A program made the position numbers and the translations under genes. Below are positions 35,624 to 44,450 of a DNA stretch of 64,000 nt, piece after piece; position 1 is the first letter of the stretch; each line of letters opens with the position of its first letter. The notes under the pieces were generated by a model, which saw nothing but the letters and a program-made list of their open reading frames with translations, was not told the DNA's origin and searched no databases. Source of the DNA: Acidovorax sp. sif1233 (GTDB lineage: Bacteria; Pseudomonadota; Gammaproteobacteria; Burkholderiales; Burkholderiaceae_C); contig NZ_JAHUWZ010000004.1 of NCBI RefSeq assembly GCF_019218755.1, positions 248,001 to 312,000 of the forward strand, written 5' to 3'.

Positions 35624-36484
35624 ATGAAACTGCCCGCCTTCCTTCGCACCTTCAGCACGCTGCAGCTGGCGCTGGGCGTGTCCATCGCCGTGCACGCCGC
35701 GCTGATCTCGGTGCGCTTCATCGACCCCGAAGGTTTCAACCGCGTGTTCCAGGACACGCCGCTCGAAGTCATCCTGGTCAACGCCAAGTCCAACGAACGC
35801 CCCGACAAGGCCCAGGCCATCGCCCAGACCAACCTGGCGGGCGGCGGCGATGCCGACAAGGGCCGCGCCACCAGCCCCCTGCCGTATTCGGCGCTCACGG
35901 CCATTGGCGACGATTTCGAGGAAGCGCAGCGCAAGATGGATGCGATGCAGGAGCAGCAGGCGCAGCTGCTGGCCCAGCTGCGCAAGCAGCTGGCCACCCT
36001 GCCCGAGCCCGACCCGCGCAAGCCCAGCCAGAGCGCCGAGCAGGCCAACGAGCAGGAAAAGCGGCGCCAGCTCGTCAAGCTGCTGGCCGAGATCGAAAAG
36101 CGCATCAACGAAGAAAACTCGCGCCCCAAGAAGCGCTACATCAGCCCCGCCACGCGCGAGGAAGCCTACGCCGCCTACTACGACACGCTGCGCCGCAAGG
36201 TGGAAGACAAGGGCACCGAGAACTTCCCCGAACAGGGCGGGCGCAAGCTGTACGGCGAGCTCACGATGATCGTCACCGTCAACCACGACGGCCGCGTGCT
36301 GGAGACCGAGGTGGTGCAAGGCTCGGGCAACACCACACTCGACCGGCGCGCCGAGGCCATTGCCCGCGCCGCAGGGCCCTTTGGCGCCTTTGGCACCGAC
36401 ATGCGCAAGAAGGCCGACCAGATCGCCATGGTGGCGCGCTTCAAGTTCACGCGGGACCAAACCCTGGAAACCAGTGTTCGGTAA
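35624..36484 (+). CDS. TonB-family energy transducer-like protein
   Basis: This 286-residue protein has one N-terminal membrane anchor (LQLALGVSIAVHAALISV), a periplasmic charged coiled-coil (residues about 100-175, KMDAMQEQQAQLLAQLRKQL) and a C-terminal TonB fold (about 205-286, GELTMIVTVNHDGRVLETEVV). The usual TonB Pro-Glu/Pro-Lys spacer is replaced by the coiled-coil. No exbB or exbD is adjacent, so it may work with ExbBD encoded elsewhere. The order rnb-tonB-aroE-mtgA recurs in this order of bacteria. Confidence 0.85.
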   Translation: MKLPAFLRTFSTLQLALGVSIAVHAALISVRFIDPEGFNRVFQDTPLEVILVNAKSNERPDKAQAIAQTNLAGGGDADKGRATSPLPYSALTAIGDDFEEAQRKMDAMQEQQAQLLAQLRKQLATLPEPDPRKPSQSAEQANEQEKRRQLVKLLAEIEKRINEENSRPKKRYISPATREEAYAAYYDTLRRKVEDKGTENFPEQGGRKLYGELTMIVTVNHDGRVLETEVVQGSGNTTLDRRAEAIARAAGPFGAFGTDMRKKADQIAMVARFKFTRDQTLETSVR

Positions 36485-36604
36485 CCCCCCTGAGTCGCCT
36501 GCGGCGCCTTCCCCCCAGGGCGACGCCGCCAGCCGCCTGGCAAAGCCAGTTCCGCGGCAGCCCCGGCCTGACCCCGCTCCCTGCATGCAGCCCTTGTTGT
36601 TCCC

Positions 36605-37453
36605 ATGACACCTTCGCCTCTCGCCCCCGACCTGTACTGCGTGATGGGCAACCCGGTGGCGCACAGCCGCTCGCCCGCCATCCACGCCCGCTTCGCCGAA
36701 CTGACGGGCGAGCACATCGCCTACGAGCGCCGCCTGGTGCCCATGGATGGTTTTGCGCAGGGCGTGCGCGACTTCGCGGCCCAGGGCGGGCGCGGCTGCA
36801 ATGTCACCGTGCCTTTCAAGACCGAGGCGCCCGGTCTCGCCACCGAATGCAGCGAACGCGTGCAACTGGCCGGTGCGGCCAACACCCTGACCTTCCGCGC
36901 CGACGGCGGCATCTATGCCGACAACACCGACGGCCTGGGCCTGGTGGCCGACATCACGCGCAACGCGGGCATCTCGCTGGCGGGGCGCGATGTGCTGCTG
37001 GTGGGCGCCGGTGGCGCCGCTGCGGGCGTGCTGGGCCCACTGCTGCGGGCCGGTGCGCGCCACATCACCGTGGCCAACCGCACGCTGGCCAAGGCACAGG
37101 CCCTGGTGCAATCGCACAGCGCACTGGCCTCACTACAAAAATCGGAGCTGCTAGCGCTTATCCCACAAGCGCTAGATGCCAATTTTGATGTCATCATCAA
37201 TGCCACGGCCAGCAGCCTTGCCGGTGCCGAGGTGCCGGTGCCCGCCCACGTGCTGCGCCCGGGCTGCCTGGCCTACGACATGATGTATGGCCCCGCAGCG
37301 CAGGGTTTTCTGGAATGGGCCCGGCGCCACGGCGCCGTGCCGCGCGACGGCCTGGGCATGCTGGTGGAGCAGGCCGCCGAAGCGTTCCTGCTGTGGCGCG
37401 GCGTGCGCCCGCCCTCGGCGCAGGTGCTGGCCGAACTCCAATCCGCCCTCTGA
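36605..37453 (+). CDS. aroE: Shikimate dehydrogenase
   Basis: AroE (282 residues) reduces 3-dehydroshikimate to shikimate with NADPH. The substrate motif NPVAHSRSP, the catalytic Lys in NVTVPFKTEA, the Asp in NTDGLG and the GAGGAAAG nucleotide loop are all present. Residues around 177-198 (LQKSELLALIPQALDANF), between the NADP-loop strands and INATASS, are encoded by an intact palindromic repeat and are unlike typical AroE. It is followed by mtgA with 29 bases between. Confidence 0.95.
   Translation: MTPSPLAPDLYCVMGNPVAHSRSPAIHARFAELTGEHIAYERRLVPMDGFAQGVRDFAAQGGRGCNVTVPFKTEAPGLATECSERVQLAGAANTLTFRADGGIYADNTDGLGLVADITRNAGISLAGRDVLLVGAGGAAAGVLGPLLRAGARHITVANRTLAKAQALVQSHSALASLQKSELLALIPQALDANFDVIINATASSLAGAEVPVPAHVLRPGCLAYDMMYGPAAQGFLEWARRHGAVPRDGLGMLVEQAAEAFLLWRGVRPPSAQVLAELQSAL
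37131..37192. repeat. Palindromic repeat copy C inside aroE
   Basis: CTAGCGCTT (37151-37159), loop ATCCCAC, AAGCGCTAG (37167-37175) is a perfect 9-bp inverted repeat flanked by CTACAAAAATCGGAGCTG on the left and ATGCCAATTTTGATG on the right, the most regular copy in the window. It is in frame and adds about 20 codons to aroE. Confidence 0.85.
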
Positions 37454-37482
37454 CTGAACCCACGGAACAAGGACACGCTGCG

Positions 37483-38217
37483 ATGAAAGCCGTGCTGCGC
37501 TGGCTGGGACTGGTGGTGCTCGCCTTCGTGGCGCTGCAGCTGTTCTTCGTGGTCCGCATCGCGGCCATGGTGGCCATCGACCCGGAATCCACCAGCTTCC
37601 AGCGCTCCGAGGCCTGGGCGCAGCTGTCCAGCACGGGCCAGGTGCGCTGGCGCCAGCAATGGGTGCCCTACGCGAGCATCTCGGACTCGCTCAAGCGCGC
37701 CGTGATCGCGTCGGAAGACGATGGCTTCGTGAGCCACGACGGCGTGGACTGGACGGCCATCGAGAAGGCCTGGGAGCGCAACGCCAAGGCCGAGGCCCAG
37801 GCCAGCAAGGCGCAGGCCCGCGCCCCCGACCGCCCCGTGCGCGCCCCGAAGATCCGGGGCGGCTCGACCATCACGCAGCAACTGGCCAAGAACCTGCTGC
37901 TCTCGGGCGAGCGCACGCTGCTGCGCAAGGGCCAGGAGTTCGTGCTGACGCTGCTGCTGGAGCAACTGCTCTCCAAGCAGCGCATCCTGGAGATCTACCT
38001 CAACAGCGTGGAGTGGGGCGAAGGCGTGTTCGGCGCCGAGGCGGCCGCGCAGCACTACTTTCGCAAGAGCGCCAGCAAACTCACCGCCGGCGAGGCCGCG
38101 CGCCTGGCGGTGATGCTCCCGGCCCCCAAGCGCTTCGAGAAAACACCCGGGTCCGCGTATCTGGCGGGCCGGTCGCGGACGATTCTGGCGCGCATGGGCA
38201 GCGCGGAGCTGCCGTGA
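37483..38217 (+). CDS. mtgA: Monofunctional peptidoglycan glycosyltransferase
   Basis: MtgA (244 residues) polymerises lipid II into glycan strands. It has one N-terminal membrane anchor (WLGLVVLAFVALQLFFVV) and a GT51 domain with the catalytic Glu in VIASEDDGFVSHDGVD, the RGGSTITQQLAKNL motif and the KQRILEIYLNSVEWGEGVFG motif. The start is fixed by AAGGA about 9 bases upstream. An Ala/Lys/Pro insertion (about residues 100-125, KAEAQASKAQARAPDR) lies between the first two motifs. Confidence 0.95.
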   Translation: MKAVLRWLGLVVLAFVALQLFFVVRIAAMVAIDPESTSFQRSEAWAQLSSTGQVRWRQQWVPYASISDSLKRAVIASEDDGFVSHDGVDWTAIEKAWERNAKAEAQASKAQARAPDRPVRAPKIRGGSTITQQLAKNLLLSGERTLLRKGQEFVLTLLLEQLLSKQRILEIYLNSVEWGEGVFGAEAAAQHYFRKSASKLTAGEAARLAVMLPAPKRFEKTPGSAYLAGRSRTILARMGSAELP

Positions 38218-38284
38218 CGGGGCGGGCCCTGCGCCACCGCAGGGCCTGGGGGCACCTGGCCCTGCACCCGACCGGGCGGCGCGC

Positions 38285-39718
38285 CTAGCGCCGCCGCGCC
38301 AGCCGCACCATCACCGGCCCGTCAGGCCGCAAGGTCACGTGCAGCCTCGGCGCGCACGCGGGCGCCCCACCCGGCAACCGCAGCTGATAGCGCTGCAGCA
38401 GCATGGCCGCGAGCAGCGTCATCTCCAGCATCGCGAAGTGCTGGCCAATGCACGCGCGCGGGCCCACGCCGAACGGTATCCATGCACCCTTGGGGATGGC
38501 CGGGGCATCGTCCAGAAAACGCTCGGGCACGAACCGGTCGGCCTGGGCAAACCAGCGTTCATCCCGGTGCAGCACCCAGGGGGTGATGCGCAGCATGGCG
38601 CCCTGGGGCACGGCCACGCCCCCCAGCGTGATGGGCGCGGTGGTGCGCCGGGTCATCAGCGCGGCAATCGGCGGGTACAGGCGCAGCGCCTCCTTGAGCG
38701 TGGCGGCCAGAAAGGGCAGCCGGGCCAGGTGCTCGGGGCCGGGCGTCTGGCCCGGGGGCAGCACGCTGTCCACCTCGGCCTGCGCGCGCTGCGCGGCCTC
38801 GGGGTGTTCGGTCATCAGGCGGCTCCACCACAGCAGCGTGGTGGCGCTGGTTTCGTGCCCGGCCTGGAAGCTGACCATGCACTGGTCGAAGACCTCCTGC
38901 GGCGACAGCGGCTCGCCCGTGGATTCGTCGCGCAGCGCCAGCAGCATGTGCAGCAGGTCGGTGCGCGGCGGAGCGCCCGCCGGGCCGCCCTCTTCCCGCC
39001 TGCGCGCATCGATGTGGCGCTGCACCAGCCCCCGGAGCGCCTTGAGCGCGCGCCGCTTGGCGGACTTGCCGGGCAGGGGCAGCCAGTCGGGCAGCGTGAA
39101 GGGCATGAACATTTCGCGGAACGCCGTCTCCGACAGCGTCTGCGTGGCCCAGGCGGCGTCGCGCGCATCGGCCTTTGCCGACTCGCTGAACAGCGTGCGC
39201 AGGATCACGTCCATCGCCACGCCGGTCCACAGTGTGTCCATGGGCACCAGCGCCTCGGTCTGGCCGGCGGGCACGGCCGCATCAAGCGCGCTGCGGGCGG
39301 CATCGGTCATCAGTTGCGCGTAGCCCGCCACGCGCCTGGGGCTGAACGCGGGCATCAGCATGCGGCGCTGGCGCTGCCAGGTGTCGCCCTCGGTGACCAG
39401 CACGCTCTGGCCAAACACCTGCTCGAACACGGCAATGCCGCGCTCCCAGCGGATCAGTTGGTCGGCATGGGTGACCAGCGCCTCGCGCACCAGCTCGGGC
39501 GACATGAGGTCCCATGCATCCTCATGAACCAGGCGCATGCGGGTGAGGTCGCCATGGCGGCGCTGCAGCCGCACGACAAAGCCCAGGTAGTCGGCGCGCA
39601 TGTCGCGCAGCAGGGGCAGCCCCCACCAGCGGCGGGCAGGGCCGCCAGGCCGTGCGGCCTGGGCGGTGGCGGGGGGTATCGGAGCGGTCGCGGCGGGAGT
39701 GGTGGTCGTGGTGTTCAT
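38285..39718 (-). CDS. Cytochrome P450
   Basis: This 477-residue monooxygenase has the I-helix oxygen-binding motif AGHETSATTLLWW, the ExxR motif in EALRLYPP, and the haem-ligand loop FGVGPRACIGQHF with Cys423. No reductase domain is fused and no ferredoxin or reductase gene is adjacent. The start MNTTTTTPAAT (39718) is chosen; MHGMNT (39727) is possible. No signal peptide is seen. It lies 76 bases from a divergent AraC-type regulator, which probably controls it. The substrate is unknown; the motifs resemble fatty-acid or hydrocarbon hydroxylases more than camphor-type P450s. Confidence 0.92.
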   Translation of the reverse strand: MNTTTTTPAATAPIPPATAQAARPGGPARRWWGLPLLRDMRADYLGFVVRLQRRHGDLTRMRLVHEDAWDLMSPELVREALVTHADQLIRWERGIAVFEQVFGQSVLVTEGDTWQRQRRMLMPAFSPRRVAGYAQLMTDAARSALDAAVPAGQTEALVPMDTLWTGVAMDVILRTLFSESAKADARDAAWATQTLSETAFREMFMPFTLPDWLPLPGKSAKRRALKALRGLVQRHIDARRREEGGPAGAPPRTDLLHMLLALRDESTGEPLSPQEVFDQCMVSFQAGHETSATTLLWWSRLMTEHPEAAQRAQAEVDSVLPPGQTPGPEHLARLPFLAATLKEALRLYPPIAALMTRRTTAPITLGGVAVPQGAMLRITPWVLHRDERWFAQADRFVPERFLDDAPAIPKGAWIPFGVGPRACIGQHFAMLEMTLLAAMLLQRYQLRLPGGAPACAPRLHVTLRPDGPVMVRLARRR

Positions 39719-39794
39719 GCCGTGCATGGTGCAATGCAGCAGCCGCCGGGTATTGAACGAATTCGACATCGCCCCTGGCCTACACTCGCGCCCC

Positions 39795-40706
39795 ATGGCA
39801 ACCCTGGTCCCACCTTCCGCACGGCATCCACAGGGGCTGATCCCCTCGGGCCAGCTGTGGCTGCCGCGCGCCAGCCTGTCGGCCTGCCTGCGCGGTGCCA
39901 TGGTGCGCAGCACGCTGGGCTACGCGCTCCGTGACGAGCAACGCATCAACCGCTTTCCGGCCACGCCCCTGTGCAGCCTGAGCTGGTGGTTTGAGGGTCG
40001 CAGCGAATGCCTGGTGCCCGAGCGCCCCGACACCATGCCCGGCCTGCACAGCCCGCGCGAGGCCTACCCCGGTCGCTGGGTGCTGACGGGCCCGCACACT
40101 CGGCCCAGCACCAGCTATTGCGCCCATCCCACCCACGCCATGATGGTGATGTTCATGCCCGATGCGCTGCACCAGCTCATCGGCCTGGAGCCCGAGACGC
40201 TGACCGACCGCATGGTGGACGCGCAAACCGTGCTGCCGCCCGACTGGATCGCGATGTGCGAAGCCGTGCAGCACCAGCCCGACGACGCGGCCCGCATGGC
40301 GTGCCTGGAAGCATTTCTGGAGCCCCGCTGGCAAGCCTGCCGCCCCGCGCAAGCGCTGCAGGCGCAGCGCTATGGCGACTGGGCCATGCACCTCGCGCAA
40401 CGCGCCGCCGTGTCCGCCCCAGGCCGCAGCCTGCGCCAGCTGGAGCGCCGCATCAAGCGCTGGGCAGGGCTGCCGCTGCGCGAGCTGCGCGGCTTCGGCA
40501 AGGCCGAGCAGGCGTTCTTCGACACCATCGCGGCCGAGGCTGTCCACGGCACGGTGAAATGGGCCGATGTGGCGGCGGGCGCTGGTTTCTCGGACCAGTC
40601 GCACCTGTGCCGCGTCACCCGGCGCGTCACCGGCTACGCACCGCAGGCACTGTATGACGGCATCTACGGCGACGAAGCGTTCTGGGCGTACCGCATCTGG
40701 GTGTAG
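39795..40706 (+). CDS. AraC-family transcriptional regulator
   Basis: This 303-residue protein has an N-terminal ligand or sensory region (about 1-190) and a C-terminal AraC helix-turn-helix region: RRIKRWAGLPLRELRG and the second helix pair VKWADVAAGAGFSDQSHLCRV followed by TGYAPQAL. The ATG is at 39795 in GCCCCATGGCA. Divergent transcription from the P450 gene makes that gene its likely target. The inducer is unknown. Confidence 0.87.
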   Translation: MATLVPPSARHPQGLIPSGQLWLPRASLSACLRGAMVRSTLGYALRDEQRINRFPATPLCSLSWWFEGRSECLVPERPDTMPGLHSPREAYPGRWVLTGPHTRPSTSYCAHPTHAMMVMFMPDALHQLIGLEPETLTDRMVDAQTVLPPDWIAMCEAVQHQPDDAARMACLEAFLEPRWQACRPAQALQAQRYGDWAMHLAQRAAVSAPGRSLRQLERRIKRWAGLPLRELRGFGKAEQAFFDTIAAEAVHGTVKWADVAAGAGFSDQSHLCRVTRRVTGYAPQALYDGIYGDEAFWAYRIWV

Positions 40707-40786
40707 GTGCAGCGGGGGGGGCCGCCCGCCCGCAGTCCGCCACGGCGGCGCACGCCGCAGGGCGCACGCCACGTATCATCCCCGCC

Positions 40787-41554
40787 ATGCTTGCCAAGTT
40801 GATGAGTCTTTTTCTGCTGGGGATCGTGCGGTTTCTCACCGGCTCCCAGGCCCGCTGGTATGGCTGCCCGCCCAAGGCCGAACAGCGTATCTACTTCGCC
40901 AACCACCAGAGCCATGCCGACATGGTGCTGATCTGGGCCGCGCTGCCCGAGGAGCTGCGCAGCATCACCCGCCCCATCGCGGCCAAGGACTACTGGACCA
41001 AGACGCCCTTGCGGCAATGGATCACCACGGCCGTGTTCAACGCCGTCTATGTGGACCGGCAGGCCACGCCCGCGCGGCCGACCGCGGCCGTGGCGGCGGA
41101 GCCCGGGGGCGCGCCCGCGGCCGCGGCCCCGGCCGATGCCGACACCGCCATGGCCGGCGGCCCCGACCCCTCGCCCGAAGCCCCGCCCCGCCCGCCCAGC
41201 CCCGAGGCGCTGCGCGCCGCGCTGCCCGAGTCGGACCCGCTGGCGCCGCTGGTGCGCGCGCTGGAGAGCGGCGACTCCATCGTGATCTTCCCCGAGGGCA
41301 CGCGCGGCCATGGCGACGAGCCGCAGCCGTTCAAGTCGGGCCTGTTCAAGCTGGCGCAGATGTTCCCGCAGGTGGTGCTGGTGCCCGCCTGGATCAACAA
41401 CGTGCAGCGCGTGATGCCCAAGGGCGAAGTGGTGCCCGTGCCCATCCTGTGTTCCGTGACCTTTGGCGCACCCGTCCAGCTCGAAGCGGGTGAAGAACGC
41501 CGTCCGTTCCTGGACCGCGCACGCCGCGCCGTGATCGCGCTGCGGGAAGTCTGA
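40787..41554 (+). CDS. PlsC-like 1-acylglycerol-3-phosphate acyltransferase
   Basis: This 255-residue protein has an N-terminal hydrophobic segment (MSLFLLGIVRFL), the catalytic NHQSHAD (HX4D motif), and FPEGTRG. Between them is a Pro/Ala-rich insertion of about 55 residues (around 100-155) that is not part of the usual fold. It should acylate lysophosphatidate to phosphatidate. It is followed by a CDP-diacylglycerol synthase gene, the next step of phospholipid synthesis. Confidence 0.87.
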   Translation: MLAKLMSLFLLGIVRFLTGSQARWYGCPPKAEQRIYFANHQSHADMVLIWAALPEELRSITRPIAAKDYWTKTPLRQWITTAVFNAVYVDRQATPARPTAAVAAEPGGAPAAAAPADADTAMAGGPDPSPEAPPRPPSPEALRAALPESDPLAPLVRALESGDSIVIFPEGTRGHGDEPQPFKSGLFKLAQMFPQVVLVPAWINNVQRVMPKGEVVPVPILCSVTFGAPVQLEAGEERRPFLDRARRAVIALREV

Positions 41555-41615
41555 CCATGACGATCCCCAAGCCCCTGCCCTCGCCTATCGCCGCGCCCCC
41601 GGGGGCGGCACGGAC

Positions 41616-42608
41616 ATGAACAACTTCCTGCGCAACCTCACCGCCACCCAGCAGATCGGGGCCCTGTTCCTGGTCGTGTTCGGCATCCTGTCCATCGTCA
41701 CCGTCTGGGCCTTCGTGCGCAACCTGCGCGAGCACGCGGGCGACGATCCCGAATCCGAGGCGCGCGCGCTGGAGGCCAAGCGCTTCTGGGGCCTGCTCAA
41801 GACCTCGTGGATGATGGCCACCGTGTTCTGGGTGGGCTGGGTGCTGGGCGACACCGTGGCCACCGTGCTCTTCGCGATCGTGGGTTTTTTCGCGCTGCGC
41901 GAGTTCATCACGCTCTCGCCCACGCGCCGGGGCGACCACCGCAGCCTGGTGCTGGCCTTCTTCGTGGTGCTGCCGCTGCAGTTCTGGATCGTGGGCAGCA
42001 AGCACTTCGACCTGTTCACGGTGTTCATCCCCGTCTACGTGTTCCTGGCCCTGCCCGTGGTGAGCGCGCTGGCCAACGACCCGCAGCGCTTCCTGGAGCG
42101 CAACGCCAAGCTGCAGTGGGGCATCATGGTCTGCGTGTACGGCATGAGCCATGTGCCCGCGCTGCTGCTGCTCGACTTTCCGGGCTACCGCGACAAGGGC
42201 GCTTTCCTGGTGTTCTTCCTCGTCTTCGTGGTGCAGACCTGCATGGTGGTGCAGCATCTCCTGGGCCGGCGCTTTCCGCACAAGCCCGTGGCGCCGCAGG
42301 TCAGCCAGAGCTTCCAGTGGGCGAGCTGGCTGGCGGGCGTGGGCGTGGGCGGGCTGGTGGGCACGCTGCTCACCTTCATCACGCCCTTCAAGCCCGGGCA
42401 GGCGCTGGGCATGGCGCTGCTGGCCTGCGTGGCGGGCAGCCTGGGGCACCTGGTGATGAAGGCGCTCAAGCGCGACCGTGGCATCACGAGCTGGGGCATG
42501 CAGGGCATGTCCGTCACCGGCGCGGGCGGCCTGCTCGACCGGGTGGACGCCCTGTGCTTCGCAGCGCCGGTGTTCTTCCATTCGGTGCGCTGGTACTTCG
42601 GCCTCTGA
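41616..42608 (+). CDS. CdsA-like phosphatidate cytidylyltransferase
   Basis: This 330-residue protein has about eight membrane helices and a C-terminal motif (KALKRDRGITSWGMQ, then GAGGLLDRVDALCFAAPVF) matching the CDP-diacylglycerol synthase signature with the DR-D metal site. It would convert phosphatidate and CTP to CDP-diacylglycerol. It lies 61 bases after the PlsC-like gene. Because housekeeping cdsA normally sits with uppS and dxr, this is probably a second copy. Confidence 0.85.
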   Translation: MNNFLRNLTATQQIGALFLVVFGILSIVTVWAFVRNLREHAGDDPESEARALEAKRFWGLLKTSWMMATVFWVGWVLGDTVATVLFAIVGFFALREFITLSPTRRGDHRSLVLAFFVVLPLQFWIVGSKHFDLFTVFIPVYVFLALPVVSALANDPQRFLERNAKLQWGIMVCVYGMSHVPALLLLDFPGYRDKGAFLVFFLVFVVQTCMVVQHLLGRRFPHKPVAPQVSQSFQWASWLAGVGVGGLVGTLLTFITPFKPGQALGMALLACVAGSLGHLVMKALKRDRGITSWGMQGMSVTGAGGLLDRVDALCFAAPVFFHSVRWYFGL

Positions 42609-42668
42609 CAATAAAATCGGCCACCAGCGCTTTACCGACAAGCGCTGGTAGCTATCAAATAAATAGCA
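42608..42668. repeat. Palindromic repeat copy E, forming the ruvC leader
   Basis: ACCAGCGCTTT, loop ACCG, ACAAGCGCTGGT (42622-42648), then AGCTATCAAATAAATAGC. It fills the whole gap between the cytidylyltransferase stop and the ruvC ATG, so the ruvC 5' leader is repeat sequence and no Shine-Dalgarno is visible. Confidence 0.8.
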
Positions 42669-42669
42669 A

Positions 42670-43218
42670 ATGCGCATTCTCGGCATCGACCCCGGCCTGC
42701 AGACCACCGGCTTCGGCGTGGTGGACATGGACGGCCACCAGCTCAGCTACGTGGCCAGCGGCACCATCCGCACCACCACGCTGGCGCTGGGTGACCTGCC
42801 CGGGCGCCTGAAGATCCTGTTCGACGGCATCACCGAAGTGGCCGCGCGCTACGAGCCCGATGTGGCCTCGGTCGAAATCGTGTTCGTCAACGTCAATCCG
42901 CAGTCCACCCTGCTGCTGGGCCAGGCGCGCGGCGCCTGCATCACGGCCCTGGTGGCCAGCAACCTGCCCGTGGCCGAATACACCGCGCTGCAGATGAAGA
43001 AGGCCGTGGTCGGCCATGGCCGCGCGGCCAAGAGCCAGGTGCAGGAGATGGTGCGCCGCCTGCTGCGCCTGCCCGGCCTGCCGGGCACCGATGCGGCCGA
43101 CGGCCTGGGCATGGCCATCACCCACGCGCATGCCGGTGCGGCCATGGGGCGGCTGGGGGAAGCGGCCACGCTCAACCGGCGCCAGCATGCGATGTACAAG
43201 GGCGGGCGCAGCTACTGA
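42670..43218 (+). CDS. ruvC: Holliday junction resolvase RuvC
   Basis: RuvC (182 residues) cleaves Holliday junctions in the RuvABC complex. The catalytic Asp7 is in [10 protein letters not shown], the Glu in [21 protein letters not shown], and the C-terminal acidic pair in [16 protein letters not shown]. No ruvA or ruvB follows; they must be elsewhere. The start codon directly follows a palindromic repeat. Confidence 0.95.
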   Translation: MRILGIDPGLQTTGFGVVDMDGHQLSYVASGTIRTTTLALGDLPGRLKILFDGITEVAARYEPDVASVEIVFVNVNPQSTLLLGQARGACITALVASNLPVAEYTALQMKKAVVGHGRAAKSQVQEMVRRLLRLPGLPGTDAADGLGMAITHAHAGAAMGRLGEAATLNRRQHAMYKGGRSY

Positions 43219-43293
43219 CCCCGGGCGCCCGCAAGACAACGCCCCGCTGCGGCTTCGCCCGGCCACCCGCCGGAATGCCGGCGTGCCACAGGC

Positions 43294-43322
43294 AAAAAAA
43301 TACCGCGCCCGAAGGCGCGGTA
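43294..43322 (-). terminator. Intrinsic terminator of the M48 protease gene
   Basis: On the minus strand: TACCGCGCC (43322-43314), UUCG tetraloop, GGCGCGGTA (43309-43301), then seven T's (43300-43294). A perfect 9-bp stem 34 bases after the stop; it also separates the gene from convergent ruvC. Confidence 0.93.
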
Positions 43323-43356
43323 CAGCCCCACCAGGGTTTCTGCGGCAATGACAGGG

Positions 43357-44109
43357 TCAGGCCACCTGCGTCTTGAGCCGGTCGGCACGCTCCTTGGGCG
43401 AGGGGTGCGTGGACAGGAAGCTGGTGGAATCCCCGCCCGACATGGCGGCGAGCTTTTCCAGGGCCGTCACGCAGGCCGCGGGCTGGTAGCGCTTGGCCTT
43501 CATGAAGCCCATGGCGTAGTCATCGGCCTCGCGCTCATTGCCTTGCGAGTGCTGGGCGCGTACCACCTTCTCGAACAGGTCACCCAGCTGCGAGCTGGCG
43601 ATGGCACCGGCCTTGCCGTTGCTCGACGCCACGGCGTTGCGCAGCGCGCTGGTGCGCAGGGCGGTCTGGATGCGGGCCTTGGTGTGGCCGGCCTTGACGT
43701 GGCCGATCTCGTGGCCGATCACGTAGCGCACCTCGTCGTCGGTGAACTTGTCCATGAGGCCCGAATACACGCGGATCGTGCCGTTGGCCATGGCAAAGGC
43801 GTTGATCTCGGGCGTGAGGTAGACCTTGAAATTCATCTTGAGGCCGTCGTGCGTGCCCAGGCCCGAGGTGAGTTTGGTGAGGCGGGTCGCGTAGGGGTTG
43901 CCTGCCGGGGCCACCTTGTTCTGGCGGTCCATCTCGGCGGACATCTGGTCGAACGTGCTCTTGAGTTCCTCGTCCGACAGGCTTTCGGACTTGGCCAGGT
44001 CCTTGCCCGCGTCCAGCATCTTGCCCAGGTCGAACTGCGCCCACACGGGCGATACGGCGCTCACGCCGGAAGCCAGGGTCACGAGCGTCAACAATTTACG
44101 GCGGTCCAT
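43357..44109 (-). CDS. Exported M48-family metalloprotease
   Basis: This 250-residue protein has a signal peptide (MDRRKLLTLVTLASGVSAVSP, cleavage near VWA-Q) and an M48 domain with the zinc motif VIGHEIGHVKAGHTK and a downstream Glu in GNEREADDYAMGFM. It resembles small periplasmic Ste24/LoiP-type proteases; no lipobox Cys is seen. The two adjacent arginines near the N-terminus leave Tat export possible. It is terminated by a strong hairpin. Confidence 0.9.
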   Translation of the reverse strand: MDRRKLLTLVTLASGVSAVSPVWAQFDLGKMLDAGKDLAKSESLSDEELKSTFDQMSAEMDRQNKVAPAGNPYATRLTKLTSGLGTHDGLKMNFKVYLTPEINAFAMANGTIRVYSGLMDKFTDDEVRYVIGHEIGHVKAGHTKARIQTALRTSALRNAVASSNGKAGAIASSQLGDLFEKVVRAQHSQGNEREADDYAMGFMKAKRYQPAACVTALEKLAAMSGGDSTSFLSTHPSPKERADRLKTQVA

Positions 44110-44450
44110 CGGGGTTCCCTCTCTGACGTCAGTCAGTTGATTGATCTTGGTCTGATTGTTTTTTTGCGCAACCAACCGCAAGCAGTGGTGGGCGCGCGCC
44201 GAAGGATAGCCACGCCAGTGCCGTTTCCGGCCCCTGGTGATGTCTGCAGATGTAAGAACTGTGTGCCGATGCTGGCGGCGGGCGCGGCGGCGCTGATGGC
44301 CGCAGCCATTGCCGTGCCAGAACAGCCGGGAATGTGAAAAAAACGCTCCAGGCGCTTACTGGTCAATCACATCACGCTGCACAAAACATAGCATTCGACG
44401 GTATTGGTCAGCCGCTGTGCCGCGCCCAGTCATGCGGCTGCCCCCGGGAT
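44110..44450. other. Intergenic region between M48 protease and CZB genes
   Basis: No convincing gene. The part next to the M48 gene should hold its promoter. A GC-rich stretch (44240-44330) has only low-complexity reading frames. AACGCTCCAGGCGCTTACTG near 44342 is faintly like a decayed palindromic repeat. Confidence 0.45.

Noticed and set aside
44133..44366. Possible small gene between the M48 and CZB genes
   Set aside because: No ribosome-binding site, Ala-rich composition, and overlap with the likely M48 promoter.
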